Shown here piece after piece: positions 8,886 to 18,315 of a stretch of DNA of 64,000 bases. Below the pieces are notes generated by a model. It was not told where the DNA came from, made no database searches, and worked only from the letters and a program-made list of their open reading frames with translations. The stretch covers positions 1 through 64,000 of the forward strand of contig OMWS01000007.1 in NCBI GenBank assembly GCA_900314825.1, read 5' to 3'. Position numbers and translations under genes: made by a program. Position 1 is the stretch's first letter. The number at the start of each line of letters is the position of its first letter. This DNA comes from an uncultured Veillonellaceae bacterium (GTDB lineage Bacteria; Bacillota; Negativicutes; Selenomonadales; Selenomonadaceae).

Positions 8886-8946
8886 AAGGATAAACCAGCG
8901 ACGATTTTTGAGAAGATTGTTTTTTTGACTTTTTTCAAAAAGCCCC

Positions 8947-9014
8947 TTGACATTTTGACGAATACAGGCTACTATAGACAACGTAAGTTAGCACTCAAAC
9001 GTAGTGAGTGCTAA
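8947..9014 (+). promoter_or_regulatory. groESL promoter with CIRCE operator
   Basis: TTGACA at 8947-8952 and TACTAT at 8970-8975 (17-bp spacer) form a strong sigma-A promoter. A perfect CIRCE, TTAGCACTC-N9-GAGTGCTAA, lies at 8988-9014 just downstream of the start point. HrcA repressor should bind it and release on heat shock. hrcA itself is not in the window. Confidence 0.95.
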
Positions 9015-9052
9015 CAGAACATCGCAAACTCTTGTTAGGAGGAAGATATATC

Positions 9053-9334
9053 ATGATCAAGCCATTGGGCGAAAGAGTTGTCATTGAAGTTTCCGAGAAC
9101 GACGTCAAGACCGCGAGCGGCATCGTGCTGCCGGACACGGCGAAAGAGAAGCCGCAGAAGGGCACGGTCGTCGCTGTCGGTTCCGGCAAGCTCCTCGAGA
9201 ACGGCGAGCGCGCCGCGATGGAAGTGAAGCCCGGCGACAACATCATCTTCTCCAAATATTCGGGCACGGAAGTCAAAGTCGATGACAAGGAATACCTCGT
9301 CGTCCGCGAGTCCGATATCCTCGCTGTTCTTTGA
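9053..9334 (+). CDS. groES: co-chaperonin GroES
   Basis: GroES is the 10-kDa heptameric lid of the GroEL folding chamber. The ATG at 9053 follows TTAGGAGGAAG and gives 93 residues. The beginning [11 protein letters not shown] and the C-terminal region with [11 protein letters not shown] are typical. The mobile loop around SGIVLPD is present. The first gene of the CIRCE-controlled operon, 55 bp before groEL. The longer reading from 9008 runs into the CIRCE and lacks a ribosome site. Confidence 0.96.
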   Translation: MIKPLGERVVIEVSENDVKTASGIVLPDTAKEKPQKGTVVAVGSGKLLENGERAAMEVKPGDNIIFSKYSGTEVKVDDKEYLVVRESDILAVL

Positions 9335-9383
9335 TTTTTTAAATCACACAGCGAACATACGATACAGCATTTTTCGGAGGTAA

Positions 9384-11012
<1,629 letters not shown>

Positions 11013-11124
11013 CAAGTGCCGAAACCATAGCATTCATGCGGGCTTACGGACTCGCATGGAGCAAAATGGTCATAATTTGGTCATCATCGCGTCGAGTTTT
11101 GGAAAATCTCGGCGCAAAAGGAAA

Positions 11125-11153
11125 GAGCATCGCTTTTGGCGGTGCTCGTTTTT
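11125..11153 (+). terminator. intrinsic terminator downstream of groEL
   Basis: GAGCATCGC and GCGGTGCTC flank a TTTTG loop and are followed by GTTTTTTC. It lies about 110 bp after groEL and immediately after the end of an opposite-strand integrase remnant. Confidence 0.7.
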
Positions 11154-11280
11154 TCATGCCTTTTTCGCGTCCTGCATGAGGCGGTTGAACATGACGCAGG
11201 CTTCTTTCTTGCGCGTCTTCGTCACGTGGAGATAGACGCGCTTTGTCGTCTCGTCGTCGAGCTGGCCGATTATGAAGGCG
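11154..11280 (-). pseudogene. C-terminal fragment of a tyrosine recombinase/integrase
   Basis: Reading the minus strand from about 11280 to the stop at 11154-11156 gives a tail containing GQLDDETTKRVYLHVTKTRK followed by KEACVMFNRLM. This resembles the end of phage integrases, where the catalytic Tyr lies in a Y-x-H-V context. The rest of the gene is missing. Upstream, plus-strand bases 11280-11424 show a CPDCG zinc-ribbon-like stretch of unknown origin without a clear start. Evidence of an older deleted element. Confidence 0.65.
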
Positions 11281-11433
11281 AGGGAAAGAACATCCTCGTG
11301 CAAGACGTCAAGTGGAGATGTCCCGACTGCGGCTTCTCGTTCACCGAGACGCAGATGAAACGAGCGAAAAAAGCATACGTGGCAGGAATCCGCTCCGTCC
11401 CTGTCGAATATCCCCGCAAAGAAGGTGACGGCG

Positions 11434-12566
11434 ATGACGAAGGAGCAGAAGGCTGCGAGGGAGTTTGCGGAGAAGTGGAAAGGTCATGGCGCGGAGAAGC
11501 AGGAGAGCCAGCTCTTTTGGCTGGAGCTCCTAGAAAAAGTCCTCGGCGCACAGCATCCGACGGATTTTGTTCGTTTCGAGGAAAAGGTGAAGCTGTCGAA
11601 TACGAGCTTCATCGACATCATGGTGCCGGCGACGCATACGATGATCGAGCAGAAGAGCATCGGCAAAGAGCTCGGCGAGCCCATCAAGCAATCGGACGGG
11701 ACTTGGCTCACGCCATTCCAGCAGGCGAAGCGGTATGCGATCGAGCTGCCGTACTCGGACCGTCCGCGCTGGATCGTGATCTGCAATTTCCGCCAGTTCG
11801 ACATCTACGACATGCAGCGGCCGAACGATCCGCCGACGCGCGTGGAGCTCGCGAATCTCGAAAAAGATTGGACGTGCCTGCGTTTCATCACGGACGTGGC
11901 GAGCACGCGGGTGCAGAAGGAGATGGAGCTTTCGCGGGCGGCGGGCGAACTCGTGGGCAAAATCTACGACGCGCTCTTGCCGTGCTACGGCGCGCATCCG
12001 ACGGACGCGGATTACCAGGACCTCAATAAACTCATCGTGCGGCTCGTGTTCTGCTTTTACGCGGAGGACGCGGGGCTCTTCGGGCGGCACGACCAGTTCC
12101 ATGACTACATGGCGTCGTACGCGCCGATGCATTTCAGCGAAGGGCTCGGGCGGCTCTTTTCCGTGCTGGACAAAAAGCAGGAGGAGCGCCCGCGCTTTTT
12201 GGAGCCGAACCTGCGCGCGTTCCCGTACGTGAATGGCAGTCTTTTCACGGAGGAGCTTGCGATCCCGCCGATGGACGAAACGGTGCGGCGGCTGATCCTC
12301 GAGGAGGGCTGCGGCTTTGACTGGAGCAAAATCAGCCCGACGATCTTCGGCGCGATCTTCGAGAGCACGCTGAATCCCGCGACGCGGCGGCAGGGCGGCA
12401 TGCACTACACGAGCATCGAGAATATCCACAAAGTCATCGACCCGCTGTTCCTCGACGCGTACCGCGCGCAGTATCAAGCGGCGATGCAGAATCAAGAGCT
12501 CGCCGTGCGGCGGCGGAAGCTCCGCCATTTGCAGCAGGAGCTCGGGCGCGGCCGGTATTTCGACCG
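11434..12566 (+). pseudogene. truncated MmeI/YeeA-like type IIG restriction-modification protein
   Basis: The N-terminal third of a class I SAM-dependent DNA methyltransferase/restriction protein is present: the KWKGHGAEKQESQLFWLELL start, the FVRFEEKVKL nuclease-like region with IEQKS, and the FCFYAEDAGLF helical region. The homology runs to ELGRGRYFD near 12564 and stops where family members continue into SAM motif I (DPACGSG). The frame then runs into unrelated sequence to a stop at 12663. The C-terminal methyltransferase and target-recognition parts are nowhere in the window. The start at 11434 follows GAAGGTG. Confidence 0.78.
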
Positions 12567-12593
12567 AATAACCATGACTATGATGCGTTCTAC

Positions 12594-12625
12594 AGCCCGC
12601 GAAAGCACAGACTTCGCGGGCTTTT
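12594..12625 (+). terminator. intrinsic terminator
   Basis: AGCCCGCGAAAG and CTTCGCGGGCT form a 9- to 10-bp stem followed by TTTTC. It lies just past the breakpoint of the truncated restriction-modification gene. Confidence 0.6.
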
Positions 12626-12690
12626 CTAAAAAGGCTGAAGTTCGCCGAGAGCTTTCGGCTTGAAAACCAAAATTCCGTCGCAGCGGCATG

Positions 12691-12737
12691 AGCCCAACCC
12701 GATAACGATGGCACGGCAATCGTTATCGGGTTGGGCT
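12691..12737 (+). repeat. perfect 19-bp inverted repeat
   Basis: AGCCCAACCCGATAACGAT at 12691-12709 and its exact complement at 12719-12737 flank a 9-nt loop. The following sequence TTATCGTTATGG repeats part of the stem. The T-run is poor for a terminator. It may be an end structure of the decayed recombinase element. Confidence 0.6.
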
Positions 12738-12844
12738 TTATCGTTATGGGGTTCTCCTTCCTCGATGGATTGGCAACGGGCATCCTTTGAGACTTGACTT
12801 TTCGCGGGTTCAGAGCCACCATCAGACGAACGGAGGTGAGGGCG

Positions 12845-13063
12845 ATGAACCTTGAAAAAGAAGTCGATTACCGGCTGACACGCTGGCTGCTTTCCAACCT
12901 GTATCATTCTCATCGCATCAACAAACGGACATTTTTGCGGCTGCAGAAGAATCTGCTCAAGGAGGCGCAGCCGCCATTTGCATCCATTGAGGTTATCGGG
13001 GGAGGTGAGCCGCATGGAGCCGACCATCACGAAAATCGTAAAGCCGATTCTGCCGAAACGTGA
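12845..13063 (+). CDS. SHOCT-like small protein of the left recombinase module
   Basis: This is a 72-residue protein starting after GGAGGTGAGG. Its first half (EKEVDYRLTRWLLSNLYHSH then INKRTFLRLQKNLL) resembles the SHOCT-type 53-residue protein at 59918-60079: short helices with a 'G/R-I-T/N-K/Q-R' turn. In both places the gene directly precedes a large serine recombinase. Its 3' end overlaps the recombinase start at 13014. Function unknown; possibly an accessory to recombination. Confidence 0.55.
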   Translation: MNLEKEVDYRLTRWLLSNLYHSHRINKRTFLRLQKNLLKEAQPPFASIEVIGGGEPHGADHHENRKADSAET

Positions 13064-14681
13064 GGATAGCATGCCGTGCTTGCGGCGCGTTGCCGTTTAT
13101 GCGCGTGTTTCGACCGACCACGAGGAGCAGAAGACGAGCCTTGAAGCGCAGAAGATGTATTTGTCGCGGATGGTGGAATTGAAGGGCGGCTGGGAATTGG
13201 CCGGTGTTTATGCCGATGACGGCATTACGGGAACATCGTGGAAGAAGCGTGCGAGTTTCCAGCGGATGATGAAAGACTGCGAAGCGGGGAAGATTGACTT
13301 GGTCATCACGAAGAGCGTCAGCCGGTTTGCCCGCAACACGGTGGATTCCATCAAGGCCGTGCGGAAACTGCAATCTCTGGGCGTGGTCGTTTACTTCGAG
13401 AAAGAGAACATCTGGACGAACGACAGCAAGGGCGAGTTTGTGCTGACGCTGATGTCTTCGCTGGCGCAAGAGGAGAGCCGGAGCATTTCGGAAAATACGA
13501 AGTGGGGAATGAGGAAGCGTTTTGCAGATGGATTTTATTCCGTTCCCTACCGTCGGTTCCTCGGTTACGATCAGGCGGGCAGGTGCTCGATGGTCGTGAA
13601 TCGGAAAGAGGCCGTCACCGTCCGATGGATATACAAATGGTTCTTGCAGGGGCTTACCGCGCATTCGATTGCCGGCAAGCTGACGAAGCAAGCCGTCAAG
13701 ACGCCGGGCGGATGCGATGTGTGGTCTGCATCGTCGGTGCGGAGCATCCTGACGAATGAAAAGTACAAGGGCGATGCGCTCCTGCAAAAACGATTCTTTC
13801 TGGATTTCTTGTCGAAGAAACCCTGCAAGAACGAAGGGCAGCTCCCGCGCTATTATGTGACGGACGGGCATGAAGCCATCATTGCGCCGGAGGTGTTCGA
13901 TTATGTGCAGGTGCAGATGGAAGAGCGCAAGAAAAGGAGCAGCCGCTATTCTGGAGGAAGCATTTTTGCCAGCAAATTCGTGTGCTCCCATTGCGGCGCT
14001 CCTTATTTTCCGAAGCCGGAGCATTCGACGGACAAGTATCACAAGACAACGTGGATGTGCAGCCGGCGCTTTCGGAAGAAAACTTCATCTGCCATCTGCG
14101 GCATCCGCAACACGCGCATCCCGGCAACCGCAGTCAGGCAAGTCTTCGCCGCCATCGCGCAGGCCGCGCTCACGACACACCCTGCCGCAATGAAGGTGTG
14201 CCGACAGATTTTGGAGGAACTTGATCTGGATGATGTCGCGGAATCCTTGGGTGCAGATTCTTCCAACGAGGATTGTGAAGACTTGGCGCTCATCATTCAT
14301 CGTATCGTTGTCTTTCCGGACGGCCATGTCGAAGCGGAGCTCATTTCGGGAGAAACGGTCTCTGTCGATTTGGTAGCAAGCGGCCTTCCCGTGACAACGG
14401 GGGACAAGTTGATGAAGCCGAAGAAGAAGAGGATCAAGAAAGGCCGCTGCCTGCAATGCGGGAAGCGGCTGCAGCAAGCCGAGGGCCGGAAGAAAAAGAA
14501 GTTTTGCTCGGACGCCTGACGCAACAAATGGTGGAACAGCCATCTCGACCGGGTGAACCGCAAAGCGTGGCATGAGGTGACGTGCCAGCATTGCGGGAAG
14601 ACGTTCAAGGCGTACGGAAACCAAGAGCGGAAATATTGCGGCGTGGAATGCTATCGGGCGGCGCGGAAGCGGGGGAAGTAG
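13014..14681 (+). pseudogene. large serine recombinase with a zinc-finger tail, interrupted by TGA
   Basis: The protein has a resolvase domain with catalytic serine in VAVYARVSTDHEEQ, then the SRFARNTVDS and QEESRSISENTKW segments, a recombinase domain and a zinc ribbon (CSHCGAP). After 501 residues a TGA at 14517-14519 stands in FCSDA-stop-RNKWWNSHLD, where the homologous tail at 59545-59925 has FCSDACRNAWWNAHL. TGC to TGA is a one-base change. Reading on to TAG at 14679-14681 restores a second Cys pair (CQHCGK...CGVECY). The catalytic part may still be expressed. It is close to the recombinase at 61812 and looks like the decayed integrase of an older element. Confidence 0.8.
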
Positions 14682-14700
14682 CGGGTGTGGAGCCATTGGA

Positions 14701-14890
14701 CATGACAAATCCATGCGGAAATTATGCAAGGCAGGAAAACGGAGACTTGCTGTCGAAATAAAAGCACAAATGACACAAATTCGAAAGCGTGTTGTGATGG
14801 CCGGCGAGGCCTATGTACATTACCGCTTTCGAATAGCTTTGGACGCTTGGAAGACTTGGCTTTGGCCGACGCACGGAAAGGGAGATGTCA
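14701..14890 (+). promoter_or_regulatory. leader of the ImmA/IrrE-type gene, with a spaced inverted repeat
   Basis: ATTCGAAAGCG at 14779-14789 and CGCTTTCGAAT at 14824-14834 are exact complements separated by 34 nt. They lie about 57 bp upstream of the protease gene. A 19-residue reading frame starts at 14701 but has no support. The repeat could be an operator or the base of a structured leader. Confidence 0.45.
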
Positions 14891-16765
14891 ATGTCGCGTT
14901 CCATCAAAGATTATATCGAAGACAGGTTGGGAGAAGAGCTCGCGCAGATTGCAAGTGATTTTGTCGATGAACACACAGACCTGCTGGAAGAAAAAATGCG
15001 ACAGCTCCATGTGTTAGGGGAGTATGAGATTGATGAAACGGTCATCGCTGCGGTTTTCCCGAAGCGTAAGGAGAATTGCAGGTTGTTCCTTGATATCGGC
15101 CTGAAGACGGTTGTCATTCTGCATGAGGGTGACTACCATTATGACGAAGAGGAATCCGTCGAAATTTGGTGCTCGGTCAAGGGCGAAGGAGATTTGTCGA
15201 AAGGGCTGGAGGATTTCGTGGTATCTTCGGTCGGGGAGTATCGCAACCGTTCAAAGGAGCTAGGTGTCCTGTCCGATGCCCTCGTTCCTGTATGGGGCTC
15301 GGAAAAATTTGATTATGATGCAGAGGCGGAGCGCTTCCTGCAGAAATATTATCCAGAAGCATTGGAAGAGCCGATGCTTCTGGATCCCGACCAGTTGGTC
15401 AAGCGCATGGGGCTGACAAAACTCACGCATCACATTTCGCGGGATTGCTCTGTGTTCGGACAAATCTATTTTGAAGATGTCGACGATGCTGCCATCTGCA
15501 GGGATGATTACGAGCCGGACATTCTGGCTGTGCAAGCGGGGACAATCATCGTCGATCCAGATGTCTTTTTCTTGCGGAACCTTGGGGCGCAAAATAACAC
15601 CGTCGTGCATGAATGCGTCCATTGGGAATACCATCGGAATGCGGTCGAACTGGAACGGCAGTTTGATACGAAAATCAAGAACATCGACTGCTGTGTTGTC
15701 GGCGGTATCCGCGGCCACGAAAAATGGTCAAATTCTGATATCGTGGAGTATCAAGCGAACCGGCTGGCTCCGTGCATCCAGATGCCAAGTAAAACTTTCA
15801 TGGCAAAGGCGGAAGAAATCATTCATGCGTACGGGGAATCTTTCGGGACGGAGGATTCCATCGAGGTCATGGAAGATGTGATTGCAGACCTGGCCGAATT
15901 TTTCGGAGTTTCCAAAATGGCGGCGAAGATTCGCTTGTGCCAACTGGGGGTTGAAGAAGCACGAGGGACGTTCATTTGGTTGGATGAGCATTATGTACCA
16001 GCACATTCATGGAAGAAGGGGTTCTTGGAAAACAAGCAGACTTTTTCGATTGACAGCAAAAACTTGGCGCTGTTGTTCGCTCGGAAGCTGGATTTCCGAA
16101 AAGGTGAAGAAATTTGGAATTTCGTGTATGTTGAATCACATCTTGTCTTGAATATTCCGCGCTTTGTAGACACTTCGTCAGCTGGCAATCCGATGCTGAC
16201 CGATTACGCACGAAAGCATATGGACGAATGTGCTGTTGTGTTTGACATGGAGCTCGAGGGCGGTAAAGTCGGCGAGTATCAGTCGATGTGCTTTTTGAAC
16301 CGTGGGGAAAATAATGGCATCGTCCTCGATTTCAATTATGGCAGCGGACTGAAAAAAGGAGCGCCGACTGGCGAAGAAGTCAAAGCGATGCTGATGAAAT
16401 CGATGCGCTTTCTTGCAGAATCTCCCCATGATTTTACCGGGCTCATGACTGCCGTGCGGAAACGCAGAAAAATGACTGTCGATGAAATTGCCGAAGAAAC
16501 CTATATGAGCGAGAAAACCGTTCGGCGCATCTTTCGTGGGGAAACGCACGATATCAAGAAACTGACGATGATTCTCTTGTCGATGCAAACACCTTCACCG
16601 GTGAGCCAAGAGATTATGCGGCTCGGCGGATATGCCTTTCCGTTTACGGCAACCGATTTTGAAATACCGTTTTATCAAATGCTGCTTGCAAATTACTGGG
16701 GGCACACAATGGAAGACATCATCGCGTTTATGCGTCAAGCGGGAATCAATCTTAATGGAAATTAA
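14891..16765 (+). CDS. ImmA/IrrE-family metallopeptidase with C-terminal HTH
   Basis: The 624-residue protein carries a zinc-protease motif HECVH at about residue 240 (NNTVVHECVHWEYHR), with a downstream EYQANRLAP segment supplying a likely third ligand. A C-terminal region (VDEIAEETYMSEKTVRRIFR) looks like an HTH. ImmA/IrrE proteases cleave XRE-type repressors to induce mobile elements or stress responses. This protein is much longer than ImmA (about 125-170 residues), with roughly 230 extra N-terminal residues of unknown role. ATG 14891 is preferred over 14885 because GGGAG lies six bases upstream. No XRE repressor is adjacent. Confidence 0.75.
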   Translation: MSRSIKDYIEDRLGEELAQIASDFVDEHTDLLEEKMRQLHVLGEYEIDETVIAAVFPKRKENCRLFLDIGLKTVVILHEGDYHYDEEESVEIWCSVKGEGDLSKGLEDFVVSSVGEYRNRSKELGVLSDALVPVWGSEKFDYDAEAERFLQKYYPEALEEPMLLDPDQLVKRMGLTKLTHHISRDCSVFGQIYFEDVDDAAICRDDYEPDILAVQAGTIIVDPDVFFLRNLGAQNNTVVHECVHWEYHRNAVELERQFDTKIKNIDCCVVGGIRGHEKWSNSDIVEYQANRLAPCIQMPSKTFMAKAEEIIHAYGESFGTEDSIEVMEDVIADLAEFFGVSKMAAKIRLCQLGVEEARGTFIWLDEHYVPAHSWKKGFLENKQTFSIDSKNLALLFARKLDFRKGEEIWNFVYVESHLVLNIPRFVDTSSAGNPMLTDYARKHMDECAVVFDMELEGGKVGEYQSMCFLNRGENNGIVLDFNYGSGLKKGAPTGEEVKAMLMKSMRFLAESPHDFTGLMTAVRKRRKMTVDEIAEETYMSEKTVRRIFRGETHDIKKLTMILLSMQTPSPVSQEIMRLGGYAFPFTATDFEIPFYQMLLANYWGHTMEDIIAFMRQAGINLNGN

Positions 16766-16773
16766 ATAAATGA

Positions 16774-16798
16774 AAGCGGTCAGATTTTGACCGTTTTT
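16774..16798 (+). terminator. intrinsic terminator
   Basis: CGGTCA and TGACCG form a stem closed by A/T pairs and followed by TTTTTCG, immediately after the ImmA/IrrE-type gene. Confidence 0.7.
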
Positions 16799-16813
16799 CG
16801 ATGGATGCAGTAG

Positions 16814-16848
16814 GCGTACACGCCGCAAAAGCGTGTGCGTCTTTTTTT
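16814..16848 (+). terminator. second intrinsic terminator
   Basis: GCGTACACGC pairs with GCGTGTGCGT across a CGCAAAA loop and is followed by CTTTTTTT. Tandem terminators here suggest a boundary between the graveyard region and the prophage. Confidence 0.7.
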
Positions 16849-17249
16849 ATGCCTTGAATTCTGGGGCTTGAGAGGTGGTCAAAACAAGTCCAACATGGGC
16901 GGACACCTTTCAGCTATGATAGGAGTCAAGCGATGGAAACCGAATGAGCTGCAAAAAAACAAGAATTTGAAAAGCTGTTTTTCGCGTACCATCAAATTGT
17001 CGGGAGCGGACGTGAAACGCTCGCAGGCCGCGGATGCCTTGCCCAGGTACCCTTGAGGGCAATCGTTCATAGCGGATGCGGACTGCAACAAGTGAATACA
17101 AGACAACCAGCAGGTGAACGAGCTGGCGCAGCCGAGACGGAGGTCTTGATCTCTGCCTTGGAGGATTTTCTGCGCCTTGCGCCACCGCTGGCTCTTTTGG
17201 CAAAACCTCCGTCTCGCACCATTTCAGCGGTGCGGCGGAGGTTTTTTCC
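16849..17249 (+). promoter_or_regulatory. untranslated leader of the sigma-like gene with a candidate attenuator
   Basis: This 400-bp stretch has no convincing gene. CGAGACGGAGGT at 17133-17144 is the exact complement of ACCTCCGTCTCG at 17205-17216. The same downstream strand can instead pair with GGTGCGGCGGAGGT at 17229-17242, giving a terminator-like hairpin with TTTTTT. The GGAGG of that hairpin is the ribosome site of the gene at 17250. Two exclusive structures are therefore possible. The prophage left junction probably lies somewhere in 16850-17130 but I could not place it. Confidence 0.5.
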
Positions 17250-17738
17250 ATGCCAAGCAAAGAGTGTTTCATTCCCATGTTCGTCACGGAGGAGCTCGTC
17301 ACGAGCTGGGGACTGGACAGGAGCCAGTTGACGTGGATGCCGGTCGGCAGGGATCGTCATTTGGTGCTCAAGGTGCCGGCAACTGAAGAACAGTACAAAG
17401 CGTATATGCGCCCCGTGTGGCGCGAGGAGAAGCGCGAGCACAGGAAGCCGCTCTACGAGGATTCGACGGAGGAACAGCAGGAAGCAGTCGGAAACGAGCC
17501 CGAGGATGAAGATGCCGATGTGGAAGCGTTCGTTGAAAAAACGGAGTTGCTGCTGGAGCTCCGTCGGCTGATTGCCGAATTGGACGAGATTGACCGCATG
17601 ATCGTTGAGCGGTACTACTTCCGCAGGGAATCGGAGGATGCGATTGCGCGGGCGGTGGGCGTGAGCCAGAAGACGGTCAACAAGCACAAGCACAAAGTCC
17701 TCGGTTGGCTCCGCGAGCGGCTCAAAGATTTTTATTGA
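17250..17738 (+). CDS. sigma-70 region 4-like phage regulator
   Basis: The 162-residue protein ends with a sigma region 4-type HTH: LDEIDRMIVERYYFRRESED then AIARAVGVSQKTVNKHKHKV. It has an acidic linker around residues 70-90 and no region 2. Such short proteins are common first genes in Firmicutes temperate phages and conjugative elements and probably regulate early transcription. Its ribosome site is buried in the hairpin described upstream. It could also be a DNA-binding protein without sigma activity. Confidence 0.72.
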   Translation: MPSKECFIPMFVTEELVTSWGLDRSQLTWMPVGRDRHLVLKVPATEEQYKAYMRPVWREEKREHRKPLYEDSTEEQQEAVGNEPEDEDADVEAFVEKTELLLELRRLIAELDEIDRMIVERYYFRRESEDAIARAVGVSQKTVNKHKHKVLGWLRERLKDFY

Positions 17739-17746
17739 AAAAATTT

Positions 17747-17813
17747 CGATTCGGGGTACTGAAACGGACAGCTGATGTCCGTTGTTAGGTGAAAGGGCAA
17801 GAGAAGCCCTTCG
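17747..17813 (+). ncRNA. two-hairpin intergenic motif, copy 1
   Basis: After an A/T run comes CGGGGTACTG, then AACGGACA-GCTGA-TGTCCGTT (perfect 8-bp stem), then AGGGC-AAGAGAA-GCCCT. The same order (GGGGTA, hairpin opening with GAAACG, then GAAAGGG-CAA) occurs at 22112-22173 and 59486-59541, each just upstream of a small gene. Whether it acts as RNA or DNA is unknown. Confidence 0.55.
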
Positions 17814-17831
17814 GAAAGGAGGTACCTGCTC

Positions 17832-18005
17832 ATGGCAGGGAAAGAAATGAGCCAGCGCTGCCAGGTGGCCATCGACAAGGAATTGTCGATGGCGATTCGC
17901 AGAGCCAGCATGCTCATCGAGAAGATTACGCGACACATCGAAGCGCAGGGAGCGGAGAGGAAAGGAGACACACCGTATGGACAAGGCAAAACGGGTCGCG
18001 GATGA
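17832..18005 (+). CDS. small helical phage protein
   Basis: A 57-residue basic protein starting at ATG 17832 after AAAGGAGGT. The middle is helical (SMAIRRASMLIEKITRHIEA). It overlaps the next gene by 29 bp in another frame, and its ribosome site is excellent. No domain recognised. It sits between the regulator and the replication genes and follows motif copy 1. Confidence 0.6.
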   Translation: MAGKEMSQRCQVAIDKELSMAIRRASMLIEKITRHIEAQGAERKGDTPYGQGKTGRG

Positions 18006-18315
18006 CCTGCGCAAATGCGCGGACATCTTGCACGGCCTAGCGGATTTGCTGACGGAAGATGCGGACGCATCGACCGCCAAGCCGGAGAAGCCAGCGGAAA
18101 CGTTGGCAGAAAAGACGGAAGCGCAACCCGCAAAGGAAACGCCGGTCACGCTCGAAGCCGTCCGCGCCGTCGCGGCGAAGATCGCGCGGGCGGGCGGCAC
18201 GGAGCAGGTGAAAGCGCTCATCGAGCAGCACGGCGCGGACAAGCTCTCGGCGGTGCCACCCGCAGAGTACGGAGCACTGCTGAAAGAACTGGAGGGCATC
18301 GGCGATGGCACGTAA
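17977..18315 (+). CDS. small phage protein upstream of the DUF2800 gene
   Basis: The 112-residue protein has an N-terminal helix (KRVADDLRKCADILHGLADL), a Lys/Glu/Pro-rich linker, and a C-terminal compact part (LEAVRAVAAKIARAGGTEQV then KALIEQHGADKLS). Proteins of this size and position are often annotated 'rRNA biogenesis Rrp5-like', a label I do not trust. In this phage type it always seems to precede the DUF2800/DUF2815 pair, suggesting a role in DNA metabolism. It overlaps the next gene by 11 bp. Confidence 0.7.
   Translation: MDKAKRVADDLRKCADILHGLADLLTEDADASTAKPEKPAETLAEKTEAQPAKETPVTLEAVRAVAAKIARAGGTEQVKALIEQHGADKLSAVPPAEYGALLKELEGIGDGT

Noticed and set aside
11136..11424. Plus-strand frame with a CPDCG zinc-ribbon-like stretch
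   Set aside because: It runs through the integrase remnant antisense and straight into the next gene's alternate frame without a stop of its own. At most it is a fragment of an unidentified gene.
12691..12737. CRISPR-like or terminator reading of the perfect 19-bp inverted repeat
   Set aside because: There is only one unit, no spacer series, and no adequate T-run after the stem.
14713..14958. Possible small gene upstream of the ImmA-like protease
   Set aside because: There is no ribosome site, it overlaps the real start in another frame, and it covers the inverted repeat, so it is better read as leader DNA.
16835..17056. 73-codon frame in the gap before the phage regulator
   Set aside because: There is no ribosome site at any start and no resemblance to a family; the gap is better explained as an untranslated leader and junction region.
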